Source of the DNA: JADLGL01 sp963732865
GTDB lineage: Bacteria; Pseudomonadota; Alphaproteobacteria; Rhizobiales; Kaistiaceae
NCBI GenBank assembly: GCA_963732865.1
Contig: CAVTBC010000003.1
Location: forward strand, 348,858-412,857
DNA: 64,000 nt
Reading direction: 5' to 3'
Shown in pieces: positions 35,373 to 44,974 of the stretch. The first letter of the stretch is position 1; each line of letters begins with the position of its first letter. The notes under the pieces were generated by a model. It worked only from the letters and a program-made list of their open reading frames with translations. It did no database searches and had not been told where the DNA came from. Both the position numbers and the translations under genes were made by a program.

Positions 35373-35566
35373 TCGTCACCGCCTTCGTCGCGCTCGCTGT
35401 CTTCGTCTTCGACGACCGGGATTGCGTAGCTGCCGGAGAGCCAGCTGTTGAGATCGCGGTCCTTGCAGCGCTCCGAGCAGAACGGATAGCTGGCCCGCGC
35501 CGACGGCTTGCCGCAGATCGGGCATGGTCGCGTCGGGCGCAGTTTGACGACGGAGCCGTCGGCCAT
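35369..35566 (-). CDS. yacG: DNA gyrase inhibitor YacG
   Basis: Zinc-binding protein of 65 residues. Four Cys ligands are in CPICGKPS and FCSERCKDRDLNSWLSG. YacG binds GyrB and blocks its DNA binding. The tail is acidic. The ATG overlaps the maf stop (TGATG). Its end overlaps the convergent TPR-like gene by four bases. Confidence 0.92.
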   Translation of the reverse strand: MADGSVVKLRPTRPCPICGKPSARASYPFCSERCKDRDLNSWLSGSYAIPVVEDEDSERDEGGDD

Positions 35567-36195
35567 CAGGCCGTCGCCCCGGTGATCCAGTGCCGCCGCA
35601 CCGGATAGCCCTCGCCGATCAGCAGCGCCGTGGTCTCCGCCAAAGGCAGGCCGACGACGTTCGAGTAGGAACCGATGAGCCGGGTAACGAAGCTGCCGGC
35701 GATGCCTTGGATGGCATAACCGCCCGTCTTGCCGCGCCATTCGCCGGAGCCGACATAATGCTCGCGGTCTTCGTCCGACAGGCGCTTGAAGCGGACGCGG
35801 CTCTCGACCAAGCGCTGACGCAGCTTGCCGGCGGGTGTGATCAGCGCGACGCCGGTATAGACGCGGTGGCCCTTGCCGGAGAGCAGGCGGAGACACAGCT
35901 CCGCTTCCTCCAGCGTCTCGGCCTGCGGCAGGACGCGGCGGCCGACGGCAACGACGGTATCTGCAGCCAGGATGAATGCATCGGCGAGATCGGCATGCTT
36001 GGCCGCGATCTTCTTCGCGGCCTCGGCCTTCTGCTTGGCAAGGCGGGCGGCGAGATTGCGCGGCACCTCGCCCTTGCGTGGCGTCTCGTCCAAACCCGAA
36101 GGGATGATTTCGTCGGGCTCGACGCCGATTTGCGCCAGCAGCGAAAGCCGCCGCGGCGACGCCGATGCCAGAATCAGCTTGTTGCGTCCGGTCAT
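35566..36195 (-). CDS. maf: Maf-family nucleotide pyrophosphatase
   Basis: Protein of 209 residues hydrolysing non-canonical or modified nucleoside triphosphates. The Maf signature is LASASPRRLSLLAQIG; the catalytic segment LAADTVVAVGRRVLPQAE follows, then GIAGSFVTRLIGSYSNVVGLPL. It lies between infA and yacG, the usual order in this group. Confidence 0.94.
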   Translation of the reverse strand: MTGRNKLILASASPRRLSLLAQIGVEPDEIIPSGLDETPRKGEVPRNLAARLAKQKAEAAKKIAAKHADLADAFILAADTVVAVGRRVLPQAETLEEAELCLRLLSGKGHRVYTGVALITPAGKLRQRLVESRVRFKRLSDEDREHYVGSGEWRGKTGGYAIQGIAGSFVTRLIGSYSNVVGLPLAETTALLIGEGYPVRRHWITGATA

Positions 36196-36230
36196 CGGTG
36201 ACCCTCGGCGCGGGCCGGCCCGGCCTTCAG

Positions 36231-36449
36231 CTATTTGAACCGATAGGTGATCCGGCCCTTGGTCAGATCATACGGGGTCATTTCCACCAGCACCTTGTCG
36301 CCAGCCAGCACACGGATGCGGTTCTTGCGCATTCGCCCGGCGGTGTGGGCAATGATCTCGTGTTCGTTTTCCAGTTTCACGCGGAACGTAGCGTTGGGCA
36401 AAAGCTCGGTGACGACACCGGGAAACTCGATGATCTCTTCTTTCGGCAT
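36231..36449 (-). CDS. infA: Translation initiation factor IF-1
   Basis: OB-fold protein of 72 residues, complete and typical: MPKEEIIEFPGVVTELLPNA, VKLENEHEIIAHTAGRMRKN and DLTKGRITYRFK. It binds the ribosomal A site during initiation. ATG 36449 is chosen because upstream residues are not part of IF-1. Confidence 0.97.
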   Translation of the reverse strand: MPKEEIIEFPGVVTELLPNATFRVKLENEHEIIAHTAGRMRKNRIRVLAGDKVLVEMTPYDLTKGRITYRFK

Positions 36450-36536
36450 TCGGTTCTTATAAACGCTCCGCAGGGGTGGCGAACAAGACAGGATCGTCCG
36501 CAAGCCGCCGCAACATAGTGAGCCGCCTCGCCCGGG

Positions 36537-37826
36537 TCAAAGATTCAACCGGATCGAAACGGATTTGGCATGGGCGTCAAGCCCCTCGGCCTCGGCCAGC
36601 GTGATCGCCGCCTTGCCGAGTTGGCGTAGCTGATCGGGCCCGCAGCGCAGGATCGAGGTCCGTTTCATGAAGTCGAGCACCGACAGACCCGAGGAAAAGC
36701 GCGCGGCACCGGAGGTCGGCAGGACGTGGTTCGAGCCGCCGACATAGTCGCCGATCGCCTCGGGCGTGTGGGCGCCAAGGAACATCGCCCCGGCATTGAC
36801 CACGGCCTTCGCCAGCGGTTCGGGATCGGGGGTGAGGATCTCGACATGCTCGGCGGCGATGCGGTTGGCCAACGGGGCGGCGTCGGCGAGATTGGCGACA
36901 ATGATGATGGCGCCCCGCTCGCGCCAACTCTCGCCGGCTATGGCGGCGCGCGGCAAGGTCGTCAGTTGGCGCTCGACGGCCTTGGCGACGGCATCACCCA
37001 GAGCGGCGGAGTCGGTGATGAGGATCGACTGGGCCAGCGCGTCATGTTCGGCCTGGGCCAGGAGATCGGCGGCGATCCAGTCGGGGTTGTTGTCGCCATC
37101 GGCGATGATCAGCACTTCAGAGGGTCCGGCGATCGAGTCGATGCCGACCAGGCCGAAGACCTGACGCTTGGCCTCGGCGACATAGGCGTTGCCAGGACCG
37201 ACGATCTTGTCGACCGCAGCGATCGTCTTGGTGCCGAGGGCGAGCGCCGCCACGGCCTGCGCACCGCCGACGCGGTAGACCTCATCGACGCCGGCAAGCT
37301 TGGCGGCGGCGAGGACCAGCGGATTGACCTTCCCGTCGGGCGTCGGCACGGCCATGACGATGCGGCCAACGCCGGCGATCTTCGCCGGCACGGCGTTCAT
37401 CAGGACCGAGCTCGGATAGGCCGCCGTGCCGCCCGGCACGTAAAGGCCGACGGCGCCGATAGGGGTCCATTTGGCGCCGAGTTCGACGCCGGCCTCGTCG
37501 GTGTAGCGGTCGTCACGGGGCAACTGGCGGCGGTGATAGGCTTCGATCCGCGCCTTGGCGAAAGCGAGCGCCTCACGGGCCGCCTTCGAGACCGAGCCTT
37601 CGGCCGCAGCCAGTTCACGCGGGGTGAAGGCAAGCCTGTCCCAGGACAGGTCGAAGCGATCGAACAGGCGCGTGTACTCGACAACCGCCTTGTCGCCGTC
37701 GCGCCTGACATAGTCGATGATTGCGGCGACCTGATCGCGGACTTCCGCCGACGGGCCGCGCCGCGCCAGAAGCGCGGCGAAACGGCTTTCGAAATCGGCG
37801 GCGGACTGATCGAGCCGAACGGGCAT
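36537..37826 (-). CDS. hisD: Histidinol dehydrogenase
   Basis: Enzyme of 429 residues catalysing the last two steps of histidine synthesis. The signature is IDSIAGPSEVLIIADGDNNPDWIAADLLAQAEHD, with IVGPGNAYVAEAKR upstream of it and AEHVEILTPDPE downstream. AGAGGTAGG precedes the ATG at 37826. The DUF2948 gene lies just upstream. Confidence 0.97.
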   Translation of the reverse strand: MPVRLDQSAADFESRFAALLARRGPSAEVRDQVAAIIDYVRRDGDKAVVEYTRLFDRFDLSWDRLAFTPRELAAAEGSVSKAAREALAFAKARIEAYHRRQLPRDDRYTDEAGVELGAKWTPIGAVGLYVPGGTAAYPSSVLMNAVPAKIAGVGRIVMAVPTPDGKVNPLVLAAAKLAGVDEVYRVGGAQAVAALALGTKTIAAVDKIVGPGNAYVAEAKRQVFGLVGIDSIAGPSEVLIIADGDNNPDWIAADLLAQAEHDALAQSILITDSAALGDAVAKAVERQLTTLPRAAIAGESWRERGAIIIVANLADAAPLANRIAAEHVEILTPDPEPLAKAVVNAGAMFLGAHTPEAIGDYVGGSNHVLPTSGAARFSSGLSVLDFMKRTSILRCGPDQLRQLGKAAITLAEAEGLDAHAKSVSIRLNL

Positions 37827-37887
37827 GGTCCTACCTCTCGCGAAATTGCGCGGAGTACGAATTGCGTTGACGAGCAGAGGGTTTGGC

Positions 37888-38331
37888 CTAGCTCGCGGCC
37901 AGATCGTGCGCCGGCCGGGCCTTCGTCTGCCACGCAGCGCCGAGGTCGGCAAGTTGCGCCTCGATGCATTCGACGGTGAGGCGGATTTCGCCGCCGCCGG
38001 CAAAGAGGAGCCTGATCTCGCCTGCCGGTGCTTCGCCGGGCACGAATTCGATGGCGAGAAGGGAGACGATGGCGTCGGGCGCGGAGCGGTTGATGCCCGC
38101 CGATTTCACCGCGACAACGCGGTCGAAATGCATCGCTGCGCGACGCCGCTGATGCTGTCGGCTGCGATCGGCCTCCCAGGCAAAGCGGTTCATCGCCAGC
38201 GCGAAGCGGTGCTTGGCCGGATTCCAGACCAGCTCGCCGCAACGCAGAACGGCGTCCTGGGCATGGGCCGACAGGACCACTAGGTCTTCAGGATCGAGCG
38301 CGATGAGTTTCAAGGGCTTTGCGGGTTCCAT
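37888..38331 (-). CDS. DUF2948 family protein
   Basis: Protein of 147 residues with LKLIALDPEDLVVLSAHAQDAVLR near the start and EIRLTVECIEAQLADLG at the end, the pattern of DUF2948. In Hyphomicrobiales it is usually placed between murA and hisD, as here. Function unknown. Confidence 0.88.
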   Translation of the reverse strand: MEPAKPLKLIALDPEDLVVLSAHAQDAVLRCGELVWNPAKHRFALAMNRFAWEADRSRQHQRRRAAMHFDRVVAVKSAGINRSAPDAIVSLLAIEFVPGEAPAGEIRLLFAGGGEIRLTVECIEAQLADLGAAWQTKARPAHDLAAS

Positions 38332-38401
38332 GGGCGGTGACGGCTAACCGTTCGGACCTCGCTCAGTTAGTGCTGGGCAACGGCGAATTCAACGCCCGCG
38401 T

Positions 38402-39691
38402 TTACGCGGCGAGCCGCTCGATGGTTGCGCCGCAGCGGCTGAGCTTCTCTTCCAGCCGCTCGAAGCCGCGATCGAGATGGTAGACGCGGTTGACGATCGT
38501 GTCGCCCTCAGCGGCAAGCCCGGCGATCACCAAGGAGACCGAGGCCCGCAAATCGGTGGCCATGACCGGCGCGCCTTTCAGACGCTTGACGCCGTTGACG
38601 GTGGCAACTTGGCCATCGAGATGGATGTCGGCGCCAAGGCGGGCCAGCTCCTGCACATGCATGAAGCGGTTCTCGAAGATGGTCTCGCGGATGGTCGACG
38701 TGCCCTCGGCACGGCTGACCAGCGCCATCAGCTGCGCCTGCAGATCGGTCGGGAAGCCGGGGAAAGGCTCGGTGGTCACATTGACCGGCGCGAGGCCGGA
38801 ACCGTTGCGGGTGATCTTGATGCCTTCATTGGTGATCTCGACGCCGACGCCGATCTGGCGGAGCGTCTCCAGCGGCGCTTCGAGAAGGTCGGCGCGGGCG
38901 CCCTCAAGCAGAACCTCGCCGCCGGTCATCGCCACGGCGAAGGCATAGGTGCCGGTTTCGATGCGATCCGGCAGGACCGAATGGCGGGCGCCGCTGAGAT
39001 GCTCGACGCCCTCAATATGGATGGTGCTGGTGCCGGCCCCATCGATCCGCGCGCCCATGCGGGAAAGGCAAAGGGCGAGGTCGACGATCTCCGGCTCGCG
39101 GGCGGCGTTCTCGATCACCGTCTCGCCGCGGGCAAGGCTCGCCGCCATCAACGCCACATGGGTGGCGCCGACCGTAACGCGGGGGAAGCGGACGCGCCCG
39201 CCGCGCAGGCCCTTAGGCGCAGCGGCGATGACGTAACCGCTCTCAATTTCGATTTCGGCGCCGAGATCGCGCAGCGCGGAAATGAAGAAATCGACCGGCC
39301 GCGTGCCGATGGCACAGCCGCCCGGCAGCGACACCTTGGCGAAGCCGGTGCGCGCCAAGAGCGGGCCGACGACCCAGAAGCTGGCCCGCATGCGCGAGAC
39401 GAGGTCATAGGGGGCAGTGTTGTCGACGATCTGCGCGGCGGTGAGGTGCAGCGTTTCGCCGGTCAGCGAATCCTGTCCCGGGCGCTTGCCGTCGACGGAG
39501 TGATCGACGCCGTGATTGCCGAGGATGCGTTTGAGAAGCGACACATCGGCAAGCCGCGGCACGTTCTCCAGCGTCAGCGTCTCATCGGTGAGAAGGCTCG
39601 CGATCATGAGAGGTAGAGCGGCGTTCTTGGCGCCGGAGATCGCGATGCGCCCGTTCAGGCGCGATCCGCCGGTGATCTTGATCTGGTCCAA
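38402..39691 (-). CDS. murA: UDP-N-acetylglucosamine 1-carboxyvinyltransferase
   Basis: First committed enzyme of peptidoglycan synthesis, 429 residues. GAKNAALPLMIASLL is the N-terminal signature, and the catalytic Cys is in LPGGCAIGTRPVD (the fosfomycin target). FPTDLQAQLMAL and the terminal GFERLEEKLSRCGA are typical. The start is TTG at 39691, preceded by GGGGGAGC; no ATG is better placed. Confidence 0.97.
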   Translation of the reverse strand: MDQIKITGGSRLNGRIAISGAKNAALPLMIASLLTDETLTLENVPRLADVSLLKRILGNHGVDHSVDGKRPGQDSLTGETLHLTAAQIVDNTAPYDLVSRMRASFWVVGPLLARTGFAKVSLPGGCAIGTRPVDFFISALRDLGAEIEIESGYVIAAAPKGLRGGRVRFPRVTVGATHVALMAASLARGETVIENAAREPEIVDLALCLSRMGARIDGAGTSTIHIEGVEHLSGARHSVLPDRIETGTYAFAVAMTGGEVLLEGARADLLEAPLETLRQIGVGVEITNEGIKITRNGSGLAPVNVTTEPFPGFPTDLQAQLMALVSRAEGTSTIRETIFENRFMHVQELARLGADIHLDGQVATVNGVKRLKGAPVMATDLRASVSLVIAGLAAEGDTIVNRVYHLDRGFERLEEKLSRCGATIERLAA

Positions 39692-39890
39692 GCTGCTCCC
39701 CCGCCGAATCGCCCCTTGCGCGCGCTTTCGTGCATCTAGGCCGCGATCACGGCCAACTCAAGGCCGGGAGCCGCGCAAGGCCGTGGGACGGCCTCTCAAT
39801 CGCCGCCTCATGCAGCACATCCTGACCGGTGGTCCGCACCCCTTCCGTCACCCGTCGCCCTTGATCCGCCGGCCTTGCGGTCACCATGGG

Positions 39891-40061
39891 CTAGTCGGCG
39901 TCGCGATCAGCGCCGGGGTCCTGCGAATCCGCCTCGGCGGGGCTGCCGGTATCCGTGGCTTTCCGCCGCCGCAGGTTTCGCCGCAGCGCCTGCGCCAAGC
40001 GCTGACGCCGCGCTTCGGCGGATTCGGCCTTGCCGCCCGAGGTTTTGGCTTCGTCGTTCAT
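39891..40061 (-). CDS. Small basic conserved protein (56 residues)
   Basis: Short protein MNDEAKTSGGKAESAEARR, then QRLAQALRRNLRRRK and an acidic tail. The central RRQRLAQALRRNLRRRK helix is a recurring feature of tiny proteins encoded next to murA in Hyphomicrobiales. Function unknown; the charge pattern would suit an RNA- or protein-binding helix. Confidence 0.75.
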   Translation of the reverse strand: MNDEAKTSGGKAESAEARRQRLAQALRRNLRRRKATDTGSPAEADSQDPGADRDAD

Positions 40062-40175
40062 CGGTCCGCAGCAAAATTAACGGCGCTGAGAAAGGCGGAC
40101 AACCGACCTTGCCCGGCCAAAGCCGCTATGGCACTAGTGCCGCCGATTGGGAAGCCTCGGCTCCCGACGCCTTTC

Positions 40176-40250
<75 letters not shown>

Positions 40251-40302
40251 TAATTTTCCGTAGAGTCCTCTTGAAAGTCGGTATCCTCTAGCACCATTTC
40301 CC

Positions 40303-41883
40303 ATGTCGCTGCTACAAAGGCCGCTACAAAAGGAACAGGTTTGGATGCCGTTGCTCCCCCCTCATATGGTCGAACGCGACGGACGTTACTACGCTCGCGT
40401 CGTTATACCCGAGCGCCATCGGAAGGCCCTCGGAAAGCGGGAGTTCACCGCGGCACTCGGTGGTGACAAGAAGGAAGCCAAGCGCAAGCTCCCGGCCCTG
40501 GTCGCCTCCTTCCTTGATCAGATCGACGCTGCTGAGCGACGACGGACCCCGGGCGCTAGGCCCCGCGTCTATTCCAGCGGCGAACTGGCTCATGTCCACT
40601 ATAGCGAGGAACTGGATCGCGACGACCGGGTTCGCGACGCTGGTGAGGGCGGCGACCCGATCTTCAGCAAAGGATACGCCGATGCATTGAAAAAGATCGC
40701 TAGCGGCCGCGCCGATCTCGAGCTGACACAAGCGACGATTGGCTGGGCGATTGAGAGCTTCGGCGCGCAGAAGCGTGTCGTGCCCCCACTAGGCTCGACG
40801 GAGTGGCGCTCGCTTGCCAGAACCCTTGCCGGTATTCAGCTCGAAGTGCTCGCGCGTATCGACGAACGCGACCACGGCGACTTCTCGGGCACCCCGAAAC
40901 ACACGCTGCTGATCGAAGCACCCGAGGCACCCGCGAGGCGGCCTATTGGCGTCAGCGACATCTTTGAAGGCTACCGCAACGAGCTTCAGAAGGCGGGCAA
41001 GGGGCGTGACGCGCGGAAGCGGTGGGCTCCTATCGAAAGGAGCCTGAAAGACTTCTTGGGCCACGGCCGCGCTGGTCAGATTGCGCGCAGAGACGTCCTC
41101 GGGTGGAAGGACGAGTTGTTGAAGCGTTTCTCCAGCAAGACCGTTCGGGACGCCTACTTAGCAACGTGCCGCGCCGCATTCGGATGGGCGTTGGACAACG
41201 ACTTGATCGACGTCAATCCATTTCAGGGAATCAAACTTCGGGTCGAAAAGAAGCATCTCACCCGAGAGCGGGGCTTCAATGACGCCGAGGCGTTGGCCCT
41301 GCTCAGGGCCGCACGCGCCTATCAGGCGCCTTCCGCAAGGGAGCACGCGACGACGGTCGCGGCGAAGTGCTGGACGCCATTTCTGGCGGCTTACACTGGC
41401 GCGCGCATTGGCGAGTTGACGCAACTGCGCGCCGAAGATGTCCGCGAGAAGGATGGCATCCCCTACATTCGCATAACGCCAGAAGCCGGCACCGTGAAGA
41501 CGGGAGAGTTTCGAGACGTTCCGCTTCATCCCCACCTTTTGGAACTCGGCTTCTTGGAGTTCGTTCACGGGAAGAAGGGCCCGATCTTCTATAAGCAGAC
41601 GCAGCGAAGCGGTGAGCTTGCGCCCGCGCGGATCACAGCTGATCGCGTGGCGGCTTGGGTGCGATCATTGAATGTCGTTGATCGGAGCGTCGCGCCCAAT
41701 CACGGCTGGCGGCATCGCGTCAAGACAGTTGGGCGAGAGGCGGGCATCGACAGCCGCATCCTCGATGCACTGCAAGGTCATGCTGCGCGCACCGCAGGTG
41801 ATCAGTACGGTGACGTAAACCTGCAAACCAAACATGCGGCCATTAGCAAGCTGCCCCGATATCCGATCCTGCCGACCAACTAG
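40303..41883 (+). CDS. Tyrosine-type site-specific integrase (tRNA-Thr element)
   Basis: Integrase of 526 residues. Catalytic motifs are YTGARIGELTQLR, HGWRHRVKT and GHAARTAGDQYGDV with the nucleophile Tyr. The N-terminal part (YYARVVIPERHRKALGKREF) is a typical arm-binding region. A later ATG (40345) is possible. It resembles the integrase at 9511-11178 in length and in the segment DRSVAPNH-WRH, so the two are cousins using different tRNAs. Confidence 0.93.
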   Translation: MSLLQRPLQKEQVWMPLLPPHMVERDGRYYARVVIPERHRKALGKREFTAALGGDKKEAKRKLPALVASFLDQIDAAERRRTPGARPRVYSSGELAHVHYSEELDRDDRVRDAGEGGDPIFSKGYADALKKIASGRADLELTQATIGWAIESFGAQKRVVPPLGSTEWRSLARTLAGIQLEVLARIDERDHGDFSGTPKHTLLIEAPEAPARRPIGVSDIFEGYRNELQKAGKGRDARKRWAPIERSLKDFLGHGRAGQIARRDVLGWKDELLKRFSSKTVRDAYLATCRAAFGWALDNDLIDVNPFQGIKLRVEKKHLTRERGFNDAEALALLRAARAYQAPSAREHATTVAAKCWTPFLAAYTGARIGELTQLRAEDVREKDGIPYIRITPEAGTVKTGEFRDVPLHPHLLELGFLEFVHGKKGPIFYKQTQRSGELAPARITADRVAAWVRSLNVVDRSVAPNHGWRHRVKTVGREAGIDSRILDALQGHAARTAGDQYGDVNLQTKHAAISKLPRYPILPTN

Positions 41884-42079
41884 TCGACGTCGACGTCGAT
41901 TCCGAGACCCAGTCCGAGCCGGAGCCGGTAGGCGCGTGTGCAGGGATGCGGGTAAGCCGTTTAGAGGTGCACCTCCCCGGTTCGTCAAAATCTTCTTCAG
42001 CCTCCCCTTGTGTACATCCCTTATCGGCATCATATAGTCTCGTGCACCTACTCTCCTCGCCTTTCCTGGACGCTGTATC

Positions 42080-42826
42080 TTGACCCATCATCGCAAGCGA
42101 GTGATCAGCTACATCCGTGTTTCGACGAAGGACCAGGGAACTAGCGAGTTTGGTATGCAGGCGCAGGAGGCACAAATCCGGGCCTTCTCCGAAGCCGCCG
42201 GTTTCAACGTGGTTCGAAAGTTCTGCGATACTGGGAGTGGTGCTGGTGAAGGAAGCATCTCTAAAAGGTCCGATCTGAGGGAGGCACTCGCGCTGGCCAA
42301 GAAGACGGGGTGGGCCATCGTCGTCGCAAGCCTTGATCGGCTTTCGCGAAACACATCCGATGTGGAAATGCTCTTCGACCGTGCGGGCCTGAAGGTCATT
42401 AGCGCAAAAAACGGCGTCGGAATTGATCCCCTCGTCCTGCGCGGGGAAGCTGTTCGCGCTGAAAAGGAACGCGACATGATTTCCGAGCGTACCAAGGAAG
42501 CGCTCCTTCGCAAGAAGCAGGAGGGTGTGGTGCTCGGAAACCCGGTGAACTTACCAGAGGCCCAAGCGCGGGGAGCGGCGACCAACAAGAGGCGAGCGGC
42601 CCAGCGCGCTGAAGCGATTGAACCGGTCCTCGACCAGATCATGAAGAACGGGGGCGAGACGGCCTCGGAGATCGCCCGCGCACTGAACGAACGCGGCTTC
42701 AGAACCGCGCGCGGCCTGCCCTGGAACAAATCCAACATCCGGCGCCTGCTCAGCAGGGTCAAGAAGCCGGAGTGGAACCCCGGGGCTCATAGCGATCACG
42801 AAAATCCGCTCTGGGGTTCATTTTAG
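42080..42826 (+). CDS. Serine recombinase of the resolvase family
   Basis: Recombinase of 248 residues starting at TTG 42080. RVISYIRVSTKDQGTSEFGM carries the nucleophile Ser; VVASLDRLSRNTSDVEMLF and EKERDMISERTKEALLRKK complete the catalytic domain. The C-terminus has a recombinase HTH (ARALNERGFRTARGLPWNKSNIRRLL). As in the tRNA-Leu element, it accompanies the tyrosine integrase. Confidence 0.9.
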   Translation: MTHHRKRVISYIRVSTKDQGTSEFGMQAQEAQIRAFSEAAGFNVVRKFCDTGSGAGEGSISKRSDLREALALAKKTGWAIVVASLDRLSRNTSDVEMLFDRAGLKVISAKNGVGIDPLVLRGEAVRAEKERDMISERTKEALLRKKQEGVVLGNPVNLPEAQARGAATNKRRAAQRAEAIEPVLDQIMKNGGETASEIARALNERGFRTARGLPWNKSNIRRLLSRVKKPEWNPGAHSDHENPLWGSF

Positions 42827-43797
42827 ACACCCGGGCTCTTCCACCCATTAGGACTTTTCAGCATATCATCCCCTGCCGGCCTCACCGCGCCTCGGAAACG
42901 ATCCTACTCCGATCGATCTGGCAGTAGTGGGATTGCCTGGTCCCGATCGTTTGGCCCGTTGGCGCGGTCTCCTGCTGTTTCGCTCGACTTCCCATAACGC
43001 GCGGATATCGGCGAGTGGCGCTTTAGGTGCCGATTCAGGCGATCCAGACCGCGACGATGACACTCGGTCAATGTATTTTCGGACTCTCCGAAATTCAAAA
43101 CCGCAGAAAACAGCCATTTCCTAGATTGAGCGATGTTGACAAACATTGACAAAAACATTGACCAAACTTTTTTGCCCATATGTCGACGTCGAAAAACGCC
43201 AAAATCGCAGAAAACCGTCATTCCTCAAACTGAGTGACATTGACCGACATTGACCGAACATTGACCGACCTCTGTCGGGGATGCTTTCCGGCTGTCGCCG
43301 GCGGATCATGACGCCGGGCGGATTCAATCTGATCCCGCGACGTGCAGTCTGTTTTGTCGCCCGAAGGGCGTTCTCGCGCATCGTTTCCCCCCTTTCCGAT
43401 CGCTAATCTGTGTAGGCCAGAGAGCATCGAATTTGAGCTTCTGGCGCATCAATTCTCGCGCTCGAAACCGTGGTTTTGCGCGCACGAAAATACTATCCCT
43501 GCGATTTCACGGTGGCCGACCTTCGGGCCGCCGCCGACGGCCTTGCCGACCCCAAGAGTGCGCGCATCGAGTCCGGCCCGATGATGGGCGAAGGTAAGTC
43601 GCCCATCTTTCTCGCGGCCCGAATTCGACGTCGAAGCGCAAAATTGGTCCAGTTTTCGTCGTCCCGCTTTCCTAGGCTACCGACTAGGGTCTGTGTGCGC
43701 ACCGCAGCTCCAAGGTCCAGCAAGACCGATTCGGATCTACGAGCTGACGACAGATCGGTCCGAGTCGACCGATCAAAGTTCCATGCCGTCGTGCAGA
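42827..43797. other. Non-coding region with repeat clusters
   Basis: Nearly 1 kb without a convincing gene, lower in GC than its surroundings in the middle. Its main content is a 104-base-period duplication that carries two clusters of ATTGAC motifs (43101-43270). Short frames on the minus strand through the duplication look like repeat translations, not genes. It separates the integrase/recombinase pair from the biosynthetic cluster. Confidence 0.6.
43101..43270. repeat. Two clusters of helically phased ATTGAC repeats
   Basis: The block CGCAGAAAAC...CATT...TTGAC occurs twice, 104 bases apart. Each copy ends in three repeats: (A/G)TTGAC at 43135, 43145 and 43157, and ATTGAC at 43239, 43249 and 43260. 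Spacing is 10-12 bases, about one helical turn. This resembles iterons or operator arrays bound cooperatively by one protein. The binding protein is unknown. Confidence 0.75.
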
Positions 43798-44835
43798 TCA
43801 GACAACAGCGATCGACTTCAGTGCGTCGTAGAGTTCCGCGGTCCGTGCCCTGATCGTCGAGCGAGTTGGCGCGTCGAGAAGCACGTCCCGCTCCGCGGCG
43901 CTGCGATCCAGGCCGACCGTCGGCTCAAATGAGGAATTGGAAACGGTCGCGATGCGATTGAAGGTCGGCCTGATGAGTGATGGTTCGTAACCGATGCCCA
44001 CGAACGCAGCAACGCGGCGCATGACCCGTTCGGTTTCGCGAACCAAGGATTCAAACGCGACGATCAGCACCCGTTCGGGATCGGCTTTCGCAATTGCGAG
44101 CGTCTGCTTGTTGAGCGCACTCCAGAGCGCGATCGCCGCATCGAAGTCATCATATAGGCCGGCGTGCCGTGAGGCGGACGCATACCAGCTTGCCGGATCG
44201 CGCACCAAGGCGATGGCCTTCCCGTCAGGATAGTCGCCGGTGAAGGCAGCAAACTGCCCTTCCGAGCCGACAAGCCTGGGCATGAAAGCGACGACTTTCT
44301 TCACACGCCCGATGGACCCATAGAGGCCCTGATAGTCGATCCAAGCGTTGAAGAAGGCACTGAAATAGGCATCGACGACTTTGCGCGGCGTTAACGCTCC
44401 GACCTCCTTGAGAAAGGCCTGGAACAGCGCGCCCTGCAGCTTCGGGATGAAGATGAACGGCAAGTTGTGCCTGTCATTTACCGGCGATTGGCGGGCCGGC
44501 TCCCCAAGCTTCACAAACCCCCGCTGAGCGCCTTTGAGGATGGAGCGTTGCCCGAAGCGACGAAAAAGTCGTCCGGGTTCTTCTTCTAGGTCAATGCTCG
44601 GCCAATGCCATTTCGGTTTGGCGAGGTGTGGCTCGATCGGCAGAACGTGAAGCTCGGAATGGCCGTCCAACAGTTGCGTGAGGAGGGTGCCTCCGCTTCG
44701 TTGCACTTGCGAGATCAGAACCAGGGGCTGGTCGACACCGACCTTGTAGGCGAGCCGATGGCTGCGCACGATAGCGGACGGGTCGGCCTCTTCGACCTCA
44801 ATTTTTGGCCGAGCCCTGGCCGCGCTGTCAGTCAT
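43798..44835 (-). CDS. PAPS-dependent sulfotransferase
   Basis: Protein of 345 residues. LVLISQVQRSGGTLLTQLLDGH is the 5'-phosphosulfate loop and AIALVRDPASWYASASRH the 3'-phosphate site, both clear. The middle (SILKGAQRGFVKLGEP to FNAWIDYQGLYGS) is helical. It should move sulfate from PAPS to a hydroxyl or amine of the cluster product or a surface glycan. It is divergent from the megaprotein gene (139 bases apart), so the two may share a control region. Confidence 0.85.
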   Translation of the reverse strand: MTDSAARARPKIEVEEADPSAIVRSHRLAYKVGVDQPLVLISQVQRSGGTLLTQLLDGHSELHVLPIEPHLAKPKWHWPSIDLEEEPGRLFRRFGQRSILKGAQRGFVKLGEPARQSPVNDRHNLPFIFIPKLQGALFQAFLKEVGALTPRKVVDAYFSAFFNAWIDYQGLYGSIGRVKKVVAFMPRLVGSEGQFAAFTGDYPDGKAIALVRDPASWYASASRHAGLYDDFDAAIALWSALNKQTLAIAKADPERVLIVAFESLVRETERVMRRVAAFVGIGYEPSLIRPTFNRIATVSNSSFEPTVGLDRSAAERDVLLDAPTRSTIRARTAELYDALKSIAVV

Positions 44836-44974
44836 TTCATCCCGATTACGAAGCTGCCGGGCCGGATCGGTTCGAACTGATCCGCCCTCCTCGTTTGATC
44901 GTCGTTGCGGTAATGCGTCACGGTTATTCTGTCTATGGCAGGAGCGGGGTCGCGTATGGCAGACTGCGCTGCAC

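Noticed and set aside
42904..43221. Minus-strand ORF across the ATTGAC repeats
   Set aside because: It translates the two DNA repeats and has no coding character outside them.
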